Source of the DNA: JAFIHK01 sp041441455
GTDB taxonomy: Bacteria; Bacteroidota; Bacteroidia; Bacteroidales; UBA932
Assembly (NCBI GenBank): GCA_041441455.1
Contig: JASDTB010000084.1
Coordinates: 1 to 50,531 of the forward strand
Direction of reading: 5' to 3'
Length of the DNA stretch: 50,531 bases
Notes under the pieces: generated by a model
Told to the model about the DNA's origin: nothing
The model's input: the letters and a program-made list of their open reading frames with translations, nothing else
The model's database searches: none
Program-made: the position numbers and the translations under genes
In this document: in pieces, positions 9,090 to 17,324 of the stretch
Layout of the letters: each line of letters opens with the position of its first letter
Position numbering within the stretch: position 1 is the first letter of the stretch

Positions 9090-9124
9090 ATTGACTTAAA
9101 AAAAGTTGAAAAAAATCAAAAAAC

Positions 9125-9157
9125 GTGCAACATTTAGATAATGACCCTCGTCTAAAT
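9125..9157. promoter_or_regulatory. GTGCAAC motif plus inverted repeat before the broken receptor copy
   Basis: GTGCAAC at 9125-9131 repeats the motif seen before the first receptor gene. It is followed by a perfect seven-base inverted repeat, ATTTAGA (9132-9138) and TCTAAAT (9151-9157), which overlaps the probable ATG at 9156. The position is right for an operator that blocks transcription or translation, but this is inferred. Confidence 0.35.
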
Positions 9158-11392
9158 GACAAACTATCTTGCTAAACATAGTACTAAATTTAAACTATTT
9201 TTCATTTCTTCTTTTTGGAAGTTTGAATCTTAATGCGAAAACTGACGTCATTATTAAAGGGCAGGTAACAGATGGCAAAAACGGACCAGCACTCCCATTT
9301 GCAACAATCTCTGTGATGAACAAGTCAAACAAAGTATTAACAGGAAATACTACCGATAATAATGGTATTTTTGAGATTAAATTAAATGACAATCAGATTT
9401 CTGCAATTAAAATCTCATTTATTGGCTATAAAGATACACTGGTTTCAATTCCTGAAAACACAACCTCTACTATCAATCTTGGTAGCTTATTCATTAACAA
9501 GGATTCAAAAACATTGCAAGCAGCAGTTGTGACATCTAAGATTCCAATTATTGAGCAGAAGATTGATAAAATTGTGATGAATGTTTCAGAGGCAGTTTTT
9601 GTACAAAACAAAACTGGTTTTGAGGTCTTGAAAAGATGGTGGTGTAATTAACATCCGAACTAAAAAGAACTTTTTAAAAGGTATATATGGGAATCTTAGA
9701 GCGAACTATAACGTTGCAGCTTATCATAGAGGATATACTGGCTTTGGAAGCTCTGTAAATCTAAACTACAAAACAGATAAAAATAATTTATCATTATCAT
9801 ATAGTCAAAGGGCGTCTGATGATTTTTGGAAGCTTTACACCGAAACTTATTATGGGAACAACCAGCTATTAAGCTCTCAAAATACAGATATGTACAGTAA
9901 TGGACACAATTTTAAGGTTGCTGACGAATATTCAATCAATAAAAAGAACATCATTGGCGTTGTTGTTGGTGGATCTTTCAGAACAATGAGCGAAGATAGT
10001 TTTGGAGAATCAGGAAGTACATTCTATCTAAACAATGTCAAAACAGAAAGAATCAATACAAGTATTGCGAACATGAATCTTTTCAATAGCATGTATGCAA
10101 ACTTAAACTACACTGGAATCTTCTCTGATGGCGGTGAAATGACTTTAAATGCAGACTACTCAAAATATAATATTGGTAATAGAAGTTCTCAAAGTCACTA
10201 CTATTTCGATCCCACGCTCGCACCATCGAGAGATCCACTAATTTACCATAACGATTCTAAACAGTTTATTGATATATACTCTTTTAAAGCCGATTACGAA
10301 AGAATGATTGGCAAAAAAATAAAATTAGAGACTGGTTTTAAGGTAAGTAGGTCTCAAACAGATAATGACCTTATTCGCCAAGACAGACAACTCAATAATT
10401 GGGTTAAGAATGATTCTTTAAGCTCGGTATTTATGTACAACGAAGACATTCTTGCCGCTTATATAACAGCAGGTAGTCAGATTTCTAAAAAATCTTCTAT
10501 AAAAGTTGGAGTAAGAGCCGAATATACAAATGTTTATGGAGATTGGATTAGTTCCGACACAACAACTAGAAAAGGCTACATAAATATATTTCCAACGTTT
10601 TTCTATGGTTATAATGCAAGTAAGGATTTTAAATTCAATGCTTCATACACTTTGAGGATTATGAGACCACGTTTTAATCAACTCAATCCATTTAAACTTT
10701 ATATAGACGTTAATTCATCTGTCGAAGGAAATCCTGAGCTTGATCCTCAATTCAACCACCAATTCAACCTCGGAATGTATTATAAAAACTACATCTCATT
10801 GAATCTTAGCTATCAATACTCCGACGGAGCAATCGTTGAAAATCCATACTTCAACCCAACAAATGGAAAAAAATTCATTAGATGGGAGAACTTCGGACAA
10901 CAGCACATCGGTGGTCTTCAAGCCAGTTTAAATGAGTATCAAATAAAGAAGTGGATGTATATCTCTATCAATGGTTTTGCAGGGTTTGTAAAACACCAGG
11001 CTGGAAGTTTTGATAACACTAGATTCTTTGGATACGCTAACAGTACTTTGACCTTTATTTTACCGAAAGATATCAGAATTGAAAATACGGTGAATCTTAA
11101 ATCGAAGTTTAGCTATGGTTATATGACTTTAAGTGGATATGCCAACTATTCATTATATGCCAGAAAATCATTCCTAAAGAACCAAGCGAGCTTCTATATT
11201 GGAGTCGAAGACATTTTTAGAAGTGGAAGACAGATAGTAACTGCCGATAAAAGCGAAATTGACAGATATTACTTTAGACGTGATATCAAAAGTACTTATC
11301 TGTCAATCGGAATATCTTATAAGTTCGGTAAAGCTAAATCATCTAAGCAGAGAAGAGTTGCCGAACAAGAAGAGGCATCTAGAGTAAATTAA
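9156..11392 (+). pseudogene. Second TonB-receptor-like gene, broken by an internal deletion
   Basis: This is a paralogue of the preceding receptor gene along its whole length. The N-terminal sandwich (VIIKGQVTDGKNGPALPFAT) aligns to it, and the barrel and the tail (SSKQRRVAEQEEASRVN) match almost motif by motif. At about 9636 the frame breaks: the text jumps from FEVLKR to GGVINIRTKK, so the plug segment equal to about 7057-7252 of copy one is absent. About 196 bases are lost, so the downstream part is in another frame and stays open to 11392. A second slip is likely near the T run at about 9207. The ATG at 9156 gives MTNYLAKHSTKFKLFFISSF, and one T too many then moves out of frame with the rest. 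Both defects argue for a pseudogene. Confidence 0.8.
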
Positions 11393-12255
11393 TTGCCTGA
11401 GGCCTTCAAAGTGTTCTTTAAGAGAGATACAATGGTCATAGGACCAACACCACCAGGAACTGGGGTTATATAAGAACATTTTGGGGCTACTTCGTCAAAT
11501 TTAACATCGCCAACGAGTCTGAAGCCGGTCTTAGTATCGGCTTCTACTCTTGTTATTCCAACATCAATTACAACAGCTCCCTCTTTAACCATATCGCCTT
11601 TAAGAAATTCTGGGACACCTAATGCAGCGACAATAATATCTGCCTGAAGAGTATGTGATTTAATATCTTTTGTTCTACTATGGCACATTGTAACAGTGCA
11701 ATCGCCAGGGTTTGACTTTTGAGACAAAAGGTTCGACATTGGACGGCCTACGATATTACTTCTTCCAAGGATAACGCAATGTTTTCCTTTTGTATCAATC
11801 TCATAACGAGCCAAAAGTTCCATAATTCCATCAGGAGTTGCTGACACAAAAGATGGCAGTCCGATAACCATTCTACCTACATTTTCGGGATGAAAACCAT
11901 CAACATCTTTCTTTGGATCTATCGCCTCAATAATTGCCTGTTCATCGATATGTTTTGGAAGGGGAAGTTGCACGATAAGACCATCAATGTCTTTGTCCTC
12001 GTTGATTTTTTTAATCTCAGAGATTAGGAACTCTTGTGTTATTGTAGAATCAAATCTTAGCAAAGTAGATTTGAATCCAACTTGCGCACAAGCCTTTTCC
12101 TTATGACCTACATAAGTTTGGCTTGCACCGTCGTTTCCAACAAGAATTGCTGCAAGATGAGGTCTCTTTCCGCCCTGTTCAACGATAGATTTTACCTTTT
12201 CTGCAATCTCTAATTTTACTTGGTCTGCTGTTTGTTTTCCGTCTAATAATATCAT
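11389..12255 (-). CDS. folD: Bifunctional methylenetetrahydrofolate dehydrogenase/cyclohydrolase
   Basis: This 288-residue enzyme converts 5,10-methylene-THF to 10-formyl-THF in the cytosol, making NAD(P)H and supplying formyl groups for purines and initiator tRNA. Family hallmarks are visible: YVGHKEKACAQVGF with the catalytic Lys at residue 52, DGLIVQLPLPKHI, PKKDVDGFHP, the nucleotide-site GRSNIVGRP, and PVPGGVGPMTI near the C terminus. The length is normal. It starts 10 bases after ffh on the same strand, and its stop overlaps the end of the convergent receptor pseudogene by four bases. Confidence 0.97.
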   Translation of the reverse strand: MILLDGKQTADQVKLEIAEKVKSIVEQGGKRPHLAAILVGNDGASQTYVGHKEKACAQVGFKSTLLRFDSTITQEFLISEIKKINEDKDIDGLIVQLPLPKHIDEQAIIEAIDPKKDVDGFHPENVGRMVIGLPSFVSATPDGIMELLARYEIDTKGKHCVILGRSNIVGRPMSNLLSQKSNPGDCTVTMCHSRTKDIKSHTLQADIIVAALGVPEFLKGDMVKEGAVVIDVGITRVEADTKTGFRLVGDVKFDEVAPKCSYITPVPGGVGPMTIVSLLKNTLKASGN

Positions 12256-12265
12256 AGTGTGTTAA

Positions 12266-13603
12266 TTATCTTCTTTTCATGGCACCCATTGCTCTCATAG
12301 CGTTCTTCGCTGCTCCACCTCCCATCATCGACTTCATAACTTTACGAGTATCTTCGAACTGCTTAATCAGTCTGTTCACCTCTGTTATTGAAGTACCGCT
12401 ACCTGTTGCAATTCTTTTTCTACGGCTACCATTAAGCAAATCTGGATTCTCTTTCTCTTCTGGCGTCATCGATTGGATAATTGCCTCAATGCTCTTGAAT
12501 GCTGAGTTATCAATATCTACATCTCTTAACGCTTTGCCCATTCCTGGAATCATAGAAGCTAAGTCCTTAATATTTCCCATCTTCTTGATTTGCTGAATTT
12601 GAGTATAGAAATCCGAAAGAGTGAACTGATCCTTTGCAAGCTTTTTCTGTAGCTTTCTTGCCTCCTCTTCATCAAATTGCTCTTGAGCCTTCTCTACCAA
12701 AGAGACAACGTCTCCCATTCCTAAGATTCTGTCTGCAATTCTCTTTGGATGGAACACATCTAATGCATCCATCTTCTCTCCTGAGCTGACAAATTTGATT
12801 GGTTTATTTACTACAGCTCTGATTGAAAGCGCAGCTCCACCTCTTGTATCACCATCTAATTTTGTTAATACTACTCCATCAAAATCTAACCTGTCGTTGA
12901 AGGCTTTTGCTGTCTCTACGGCATCTTGACCTGTCATCGAGTCAACAACAAAGAGTGTTTCGGTAGGATTAACAGCCTTTTTAATTGCTGCAATTTCGTT
13001 CATCATCTGCTCATCAACAGCAAGTCGACCTGCAGTATCTATGATTACTAAAGAGTATCCTTCTGCTTTGGCTTTGGAAATAGCATTCTTTGCAATTTGT
13101 ACTGGGTCTTTTATACCCTCTTCTGAGTAAACTTCAACACCAACTTGTTCTCCTAAAACCTTTAATTGGTTGATAGCAGCAGGACGATATACGTCACCAG
13201 CAACCAATAATGTTTTAAGACCTCGTTTGGATTTGCAGTTTAATGCCAGTTTTCCCGAAAAAGTAGTTTTACCAGAACCTTGAAGACCAGCTACCAATAC
13301 AATTCCTGGATTTCCTTTTACTTTGATATCGATTGCCTCACTACCCATCAGCTCTGTAAGCTCGTCGTGGACAATTTTTGTCAACATCTGACCGGGCCTA
13401 ACTGCCTTAAGTACATCTTGGCCAAGCGCTTTTTGCTTTACATCGTCACAGAACGATTTGGCAATCTTATAACTAACGTCGGCATCAAGTAGTGCTTTTC
13501 TTATCTCTTTAAGCGTTTCGGCAACGTTTATCTCTGTAATTTTACCTTCTCCTTTGAGAAGTTTGAATGAACTCTCTAACCTGTCTATTAAATTTTCGAA
13601 CAT
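12266..13603 (-). CDS. ffh: Signal recognition particle protein Ffh
   Basis: This 445-residue SRP54 GTPase binds signal sequences of nascent inner-membrane proteins and, with SRP RNA and FtsY, targets ribosomes to SecYEG. An N-domain helical bundle covers residues 1-90 (LKEIRKALLDADVSY). The G domain has the P-loop GLQGSGKTT at 106-114, DTAGRL, and TKLDGDTRGGAAL. The methionine-rich M domain starts near residue 295 and holds SMIPGMGK and GSGTSITEVNRLIKQF. A -7 like element (CAAATGTA, 13624-13631) lies just upstream of the start. It heads the ffh-folD pair. Confidence 0.97.
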   Translation of the reverse strand: MFENLIDRLESSFKLLKGEGKITEINVAETLKEIRKALLDADVSYKIAKSFCDDVKQKALGQDVLKAVRPGQMLTKIVHDELTELMGSEAIDIKVKGNPGIVLVAGLQGSGKTTFSGKLALNCKSKRGLKTLLVAGDVYRPAAINQLKVLGEQVGVEVYSEEGIKDPVQIAKNAISKAKAEGYSLVIIDTAGRLAVDEQMMNEIAAIKKAVNPTETLFVVDSMTGQDAVETAKAFNDRLDFDGVVLTKLDGDTRGGAALSIRAVVNKPIKFVSSGEKMDALDVFHPKRIADRILGMGDVVSLVEKAQEQFDEEEARKLQKKLAKDQFTLSDFYTQIQQIKKMGNIKDLASMIPGMGKALRDVDIDNSAFKSIEAIIQSMTPEEKENPDLLNGSRRKRIATGSGTSITEVNRLIKQFEDTRKVMKSMMGGGAAKNAMRAMGAMKRR

Positions 13604-13637
13604 CTCTCTTTAGATTTAAGCCGCAAATGTAACTATT

Positions 13638-14240
13638 TTAAAAAAATGATTTAAGAATTTTTCGTCCCTCATCGTTCACAACTGACTCCAGATGGTATCT
13701 TATCAGTTCAGAATGGAAGACATAGGGATCTTTTAAATAAATGTAAGCACCATCCCAAGAATAGATTTTTGCCATAGCAGAGGTGAAAAACAGTGTGATC
13801 AAATCAATATTCAGATTTTCCCTGTATAGCTTTTCATTCATTCCTCTTTGCATATTCTCTTTGATTATTCTTGAGTAGAAACTGAGTCTATCTGTATGAT
13901 CAAGAACTTTTAAGTCGGGTAGATATTTAGCAGTGTCACTTAATAGTTTAGGTCCAATTCCCTCTAGCGCCTTGTTTAGCATATTGCTAGTAAGATATAG
14001 TGCCTCTATCGCATTTCGACCTTGATTTAAACCAAGATTGATCTGAAATTCAATATCTCCAATTACATGTTGCATCACCAATCTCATTAACTCATCCTTT
14101 CCAGAAAAGTTGTTATACAGCGTTTTCTTTGTAAGGTTGATGCCTTTGGCAATCTCATCCATTGTTAGATTTAGCCCGGTCTTTTTAAATAGCGAAAAAA
14201 GTTCTTCAATATACTTTTCTCTTGAATTGACTCTGCTCAT
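13638..14240 (-). CDS. TetR/AcrR family transcriptional regulator
   Basis: The first 55 of 200 residues form a TetR helix-turn-helix: LTMDEIAKGINLTKKTLYNNFSGKDEL has the typical Lys-Thr-x-Tyr-x-x-Phe recognition helix. The C-terminal 140 residues are a helical ligand and dimerisation domain with no family I recognise. It starts 17 bases downstream of the lysA stop on the same strand and may be cotranscribed with it. A target is not evident; repression of an efflux or envelope gene elsewhere would be typical. Confidence 0.88.
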   Translation of the reverse strand: MSRVNSREKYIEELFSLFKKTGLNLTMDEIAKGINLTKKTLYNNFSGKDELMRLVMQHVIGDIEFQINLGLNQGRNAIEALYLTSNMLNKALEGIGPKLLSDTAKYLPDLKVLDHTDRLSFYSRIIKENMQRGMNEKLYRENLNIDLITLFFTSAMAKIYSWDGAYIYLKDPYVFHSELIRYHLESVVNDEGRKILKSFF

Positions 14241-14257
14241 ACGACTTAATGTATTTA

Positions 14258-15406
14258 TTATTGAGAATAGACTTCTGGTGCCAGGTCTTTTTGATTATAT
14301 CTCATCCCCATTACTTGTCCGTAAGCTCCAGCCGTTCTGATTGCAATGAGATCTCCTCTTTCCGTTGCAGGTAGAACGATATTCTTCCCAAATCTGTCAC
14401 TCGATTCACAAATTGGTCCTACAACATCGTATTTCATTCTTCTACCTGTGGAGGTTAAATTTTGGACTTTATGAGATGCTTGATACAAAGCTGGTCTTAT
14501 AAGATCATTCATACCAGCATCGAGAATGGCAAATTTCTTACCTCTTCCATGTTTAACATACAAAACTCGAGAGATTAGAGTTCCACATTGTGCTATGATC
14601 GCTCTTCCTGGTTCAAAATGTACTTTTTGCCCTGGCTTAACCTCTAGATTTTCATTTACTATCTTGAAATAGGTCTCAAAGTCAGCAATAGGATTTGCAT
14701 CTGGATCTGTATAATCTACCCCTAAGCCTCCACCAAGATTTAAATTTTCAATAAAAATACCTTTTTCTGTAAACCAAGATTGTAGCTCTTTAATTCTTTC
14801 ACATAATAATTTAAAGACTCCTAACTCTGTAATTTGAGATCCTACATGGAAATGCAGGCCAATAAGTTTTATGTTTTTACAGCTATTAATAGTATCTAGC
14901 ACATCTTGGAACATCCAAGGACTAATTCCAAATTTATCTTGGGATCTACCAGTGCTGATATATTTGTGAGTGTGCGCATCGATGTCTGGATTAATTCGAA
15001 GTGCTATATACGCAGTCTTTCCTAAGCTACATGCAATTTCGTTTATTACTTTGATTTCGGGAACCGATTCGCAGTTGAAACTAAATATTCCACCTTCCAA
15101 AGCAGTTCTAATCTCTTTGTCTGACTTTCCAACTCCTGCATAAACTATCATGTCTGGAGAGAATCCATTTTTAAGAGCGAGAGCTACTTCATTACCACTC
15201 ACACAATCTGCCCCCAGCCCAAACTCTTTGATTATTTGCAAAATACGCTCATTTGCATTTGCCTTTAGTGCATAGTGAGCATGGTAGCCGTACTTCTTGA
15301 TTTGAGTAGTGTAAATTTCAAGTGTCTTTTTTAAAAGTGACAAATCGTAATAGTAGAAAGGTGTCTCGATGGAGCTGAATCTCTCAATGGTCTCTTTATT
15401 AAACAT
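14258..15406 (-). CDS. lysA: Diaminopimelate decarboxylase
   Basis: This PLP enzyme of alanine-racemase fold III catalyses the last step of lysine synthesis, meso-diaminopimelate to L-lysine. The Schiff-base Lys is K48 in HYALKANAN. HFHVGSQI, GGGLGVDY and FEPGRAI make the PLP site, and GPICESSD holds the active-site Cys donated by the other subunit. The open frame extends to 15541, but the added 45 residues are not conserved and overlap the divergent promoter, so I place the start at ATG 15406, giving 382 residues. It reads divergently from the deoxyhypusine-synthase-like gene. Confidence 0.95.
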   Translation of the reverse strand: MFNKETIERFSSIETPFYYYDLSLLKKTLEIYTTQIKKYGYHAHYALKANANERILQIIKEFGLGADCVSGNEVALALKNGFSPDMIVYAGVGKSDKEIRTALEGGIFSFNCESVPEIKVINEIACSLGKTAYIALRINPDIDAHTHKYISTGRSQDKFGISPWMFQDVLDTINSCKNIKLIGLHFHVGSQITELGVFKLLCERIKELQSWFTEKGIFIENLNLGGGLGVDYTDPDANPIADFETYFKIVNENLEVKPGQKVHFEPGRAIIAQCGTLISRVLYVKHGRGKKFAILDAGMNDLIRPALYQASHKVQNLTSTGRRMKYDVVGPICESSDRFGKNIVLPATERGDLIAIRTAGAYGQVMGMRYNQKDLAPEVYSQ

Positions 15407-15453
15407 AATTAGCAGTTTGTTAAATACTTTATTTTGCAAAATTAGCAAAAAAC

Positions 15454-15482
15454 TTGTTGTTAATTTAAAATATCTATCTTTG
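15454..15482 (+). promoter_or_regulatory. Promoter for the deoxyhypusine-synthase-like gene
   Basis: TTG at 15454-15456 and TATCTTTG at 15475-15482 are 18 bases apart, a good Bacteroidota promoter 50 bases before the ATG. On the other strand CAAAATTA (15437-15444) gives TAATTTTG, a possible -7 box for lysA. Confidence 0.6.
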
Positions 15483-15531
15483 CAGTTGCAATAAGATGTA
15501 AAAAAACAAAAATAAAACAGATAAGACGAAA

Positions 15532-16602
15532 ATGAAACCAACTAAAAGAGATCTCCTGAAAGAGACAATTAAGCACATCGACATTACAAAAATCGATTCT
15601 ACTCCCATCATCGACTCGATGAGAGATATGTCCTTCACATCAAGAGATACTGCTGCAGCTGCCGATATTCTGCAGTTAATGATTAATGATACAAAATCTA
15701 CAAACTGGCTCATTATCGCTGGTAGCACAAGTGCTGGCGGATGTATGCAAGTTTATGTAGATATGCTTAGATTCAACATGATAGATGCAATTGTGTCTAC
15801 TGGAGCATCAATCATTGACATGGACTTTTTCGAAGCGCTAGGCTACAAACATTACAAAGGATCTCAATTCATTGATGATACTTTCTTACGCGACAACTAC
15901 ATCGACCGTATATATGACACCTTTATCGATGAAGAAGAGCTTCAAAAGTGTGATGCTACTATTAAAGAAATCGCAGACTCTTTAGAGCCTCGCCCATATT
16001 CTTCTAGAGAATTCATTTTTGAAATCGGTAAATGGTTGTCAAAAAATTCAGTTAAAAAGAATTCTTTAATTCAAACTGCATATGAGCTTAACATTCCAAT
16101 CTTTGTACCTGCTTTCTCTGACTGCAGCGCTGGTTTTGGATTAGTTATGCATCAAGTAGAGAGAATGAAAGAGGGAAAACCATACATGACAATTGATTCT
16201 GTTGCTGATTTCAGAGAGCTTACCGAAGTTAAAATGTCTGCTGAGACTAGTGGTCTATTCATGATTGGTGGTGGTGTTCCTAAAAACTTCGCTCAAGACA
16301 CAGTAGTTTGTGCTGAGTGTCTTGGTTTCGATGTTCCAATGCACCAATATGCTGTTCAAATTACAGTTGCTGATGTTAGAGATGGCGCTTGTTCAAGCTC
16401 TACTTTAAAAGAGGCAAATTCTTGGGGTAAGGTTAATACAGCTCATGAGCAGATGGTATATGCAGAAGCAACAACGGTAGTTCCTATGATTGTAAGCTAT
16501 GCTTACCATAAAGGTGACTGGAAGAAGAGAGAGAGAAAAGACCACTCACTTCTATTCAAAAATGGAACAAAAGGTAGCGGACTTTTATTAGAAGAGAAAT
16601 AG
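15532..16602 (+). CDS. Deoxyhypusine synthase family protein
   Basis: This 356-residue protein belongs to the deoxyhypusine synthase fold. It keeps the reaction-centre motif EANSWGK, whose Lys (residue 300) matches the Lys that forms the enzyme-butylimine intermediate from spermidine. It also keeps versions of two other motifs, NIPIFVPAFSDCSAGFG and GGGVPKNFAQ. The eukaryotic NAD-binding TTAGGxEED stretch is replaced by STGASIIDMDFF. Bacteria have no eIF5A, so hypusination is not the job. Members of this family that have been tested make polyamines such as homospermidine, and a transfer of an aminobutyl group to another amine is the most likely reaction. It lies divergent from lysA. Confidence 0.85.
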   Translation: MKPTKRDLLKETIKHIDITKIDSTPIIDSMRDMSFTSRDTAAAADILQLMINDTKSTNWLIIAGSTSAGGCMQVYVDMLRFNMIDAIVSTGASIIDMDFFEALGYKHYKGSQFIDDTFLRDNYIDRIYDTFIDEEELQKCDATIKEIADSLEPRPYSSREFIFEIGKWLSKNSVKKNSLIQTAYELNIPIFVPAFSDCSAGFGLVMHQVERMKEGKPYMTIDSVADFRELTEVKMSAETSGLFMIGGGVPKNFAQDTVVCAECLGFDVPMHQYAVQITVADVRDGACSSSTLKEANSWGKVNTAHEQMVYAEATTVVPMIVSYAYHKGDWKKRERKDHSLLFKNGTKGSGLLLEEK

Positions 16603-16626
16603 TCTTAATACCTAATATTTATAAAG

Positions 16627-16656
16627 AGAGCGAAGATATTTTCGCTCTTTTTTTTA
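16627..16656 (+). terminator. Rho-independent terminator
   Basis: AGAGCGAA (16627-16634) pairs with TTCGCTCT (16641-16648) and is followed by a T run. It ends the deoxyhypusine-synthase-like transcript. Confidence 0.85.
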
Positions 16657-16743
16657 TTTATGTTCATCTATTAAAAACACAAGTTCATCTAGTTTCTTTA
16701 TTTCGTTCGGAGATAAATCGTTAAAATTGTAATACCTAAACAT
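16654..16743 (-). CDS. Possible 29-residue small protein
   Basis: On the minus strand an ATG at 16743 opens 29 codons, MFRYYNFNDLSPNEIKKLDE followed by LVFLIDEHK, and then TAA. The composition is protein-like and could form one amphipathic helix, but no ribosome site is clear. It overlaps the region where the promoter of the FMN-binding lipoprotein should lie. It may be a gene remnant. Function unknown. Confidence 0.25.
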   Translation of the reverse strand: MFRYYNFNDLSPNEIKKLDELVFLIDEHK

Positions 16744-16750
16744 TATTACA

Positions 16751-17323
16751 ATGAAAAAAACTTTTGCAATTTCATCTCTCTCAGCATTGATTATATTAAT
16801 CACTGCTTGCTCTTATAATAATTTTAATTTCAAAAAGTTAGCTCTATTTAATCCGGCTAATGAATACTTTATTGCAGAATTGACAAATCTTCACTATTTG
16901 ATTGAAACCTTGCCAATCAATAAGCTTAAAGAAGTTTATCCAAAATATAGTAAAGGTTGCAAGTTTCCAGAGACTACTCAAGGATACTCCGACGGTAAAT
17001 ATTATGGAGAGTCGCCAGAAGATGCCTTTGGCTACAAACATGTAATTAAGTTTGAAATCAAAGAAGGAAAATTTACGAATATCTTTTATGATGAAGTAAA
17101 AGAGGGCAAGAAGAGTAAACGATTTAGTGAAGAGTACTGTAAAAAAATGGCACCTTGTGGGACAGACCCATCAAAAGCATACCCAAAACTTGAAGAGGAG
17201 TTGATAGCAAAACAGAATATAGCATTAGTTGATGGTGTGAGTGGAGCAACATACTCAACATATCGTTTTAGATATGCAGCTAGCATGGCCCTGATGCACG
17301 CCTCAATCCATACTAAAAAATAG
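16751..17323 (+). CDS. FMN-binding domain lipoprotein
   Basis: This 190-residue protein starts with a lipoprotein signal (MKKTFAISSLSALIILITAC). Its body is an FMN-binding domain as in RnfG and NqrC: YSDGKYYGESPEDAFGYKHV begins the fold, IKEGKFTNIFYDEV continues it, and VDGVSGATYST at about residues 160-170 is the flavinylation motif in which ApbE links FMN to the last Thr. It should sit outside the inner membrane as a one-flavin electron carrier. No rnf, nqr or apbE gene is nearby, so its electron partners are elsewhere. It follows a terminator and must have its own promoter. Confidence 0.82.
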   Translation: MKKTFAISSLSALIILITACSYNNFNFKKLALFNPANEYFIAELTNLHYLIETLPINKLKEVYPKYSKGCKFPETTQGYSDGKYYGESPEDAFGYKHVIKFEIKEGKFTNIFYDEVKEGKKSKRFSEEYCKKMAPCGTDPSKAYPKLEEELIAKQNIALVDGVSGATYSTYRFRYAASMALMHASIHTKK

Positions 17324-17324
17324 T

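Noticed and set aside
9890..11392. Independent 500-residue barrel gene starting at 9890
   Set aside because: The Met at 9890 is internal: the same frame continues upstream to about 9638 with sequence matching the first receptor copy, so it is part of the broken paralogue.
15407..15541. 45-codon upstream extension of lysA
   Set aside because: The extension is not like LysA, overlaps the divergent gene's start and the promoter at 15454-15482, and ATG 15406 gives the normal family length.
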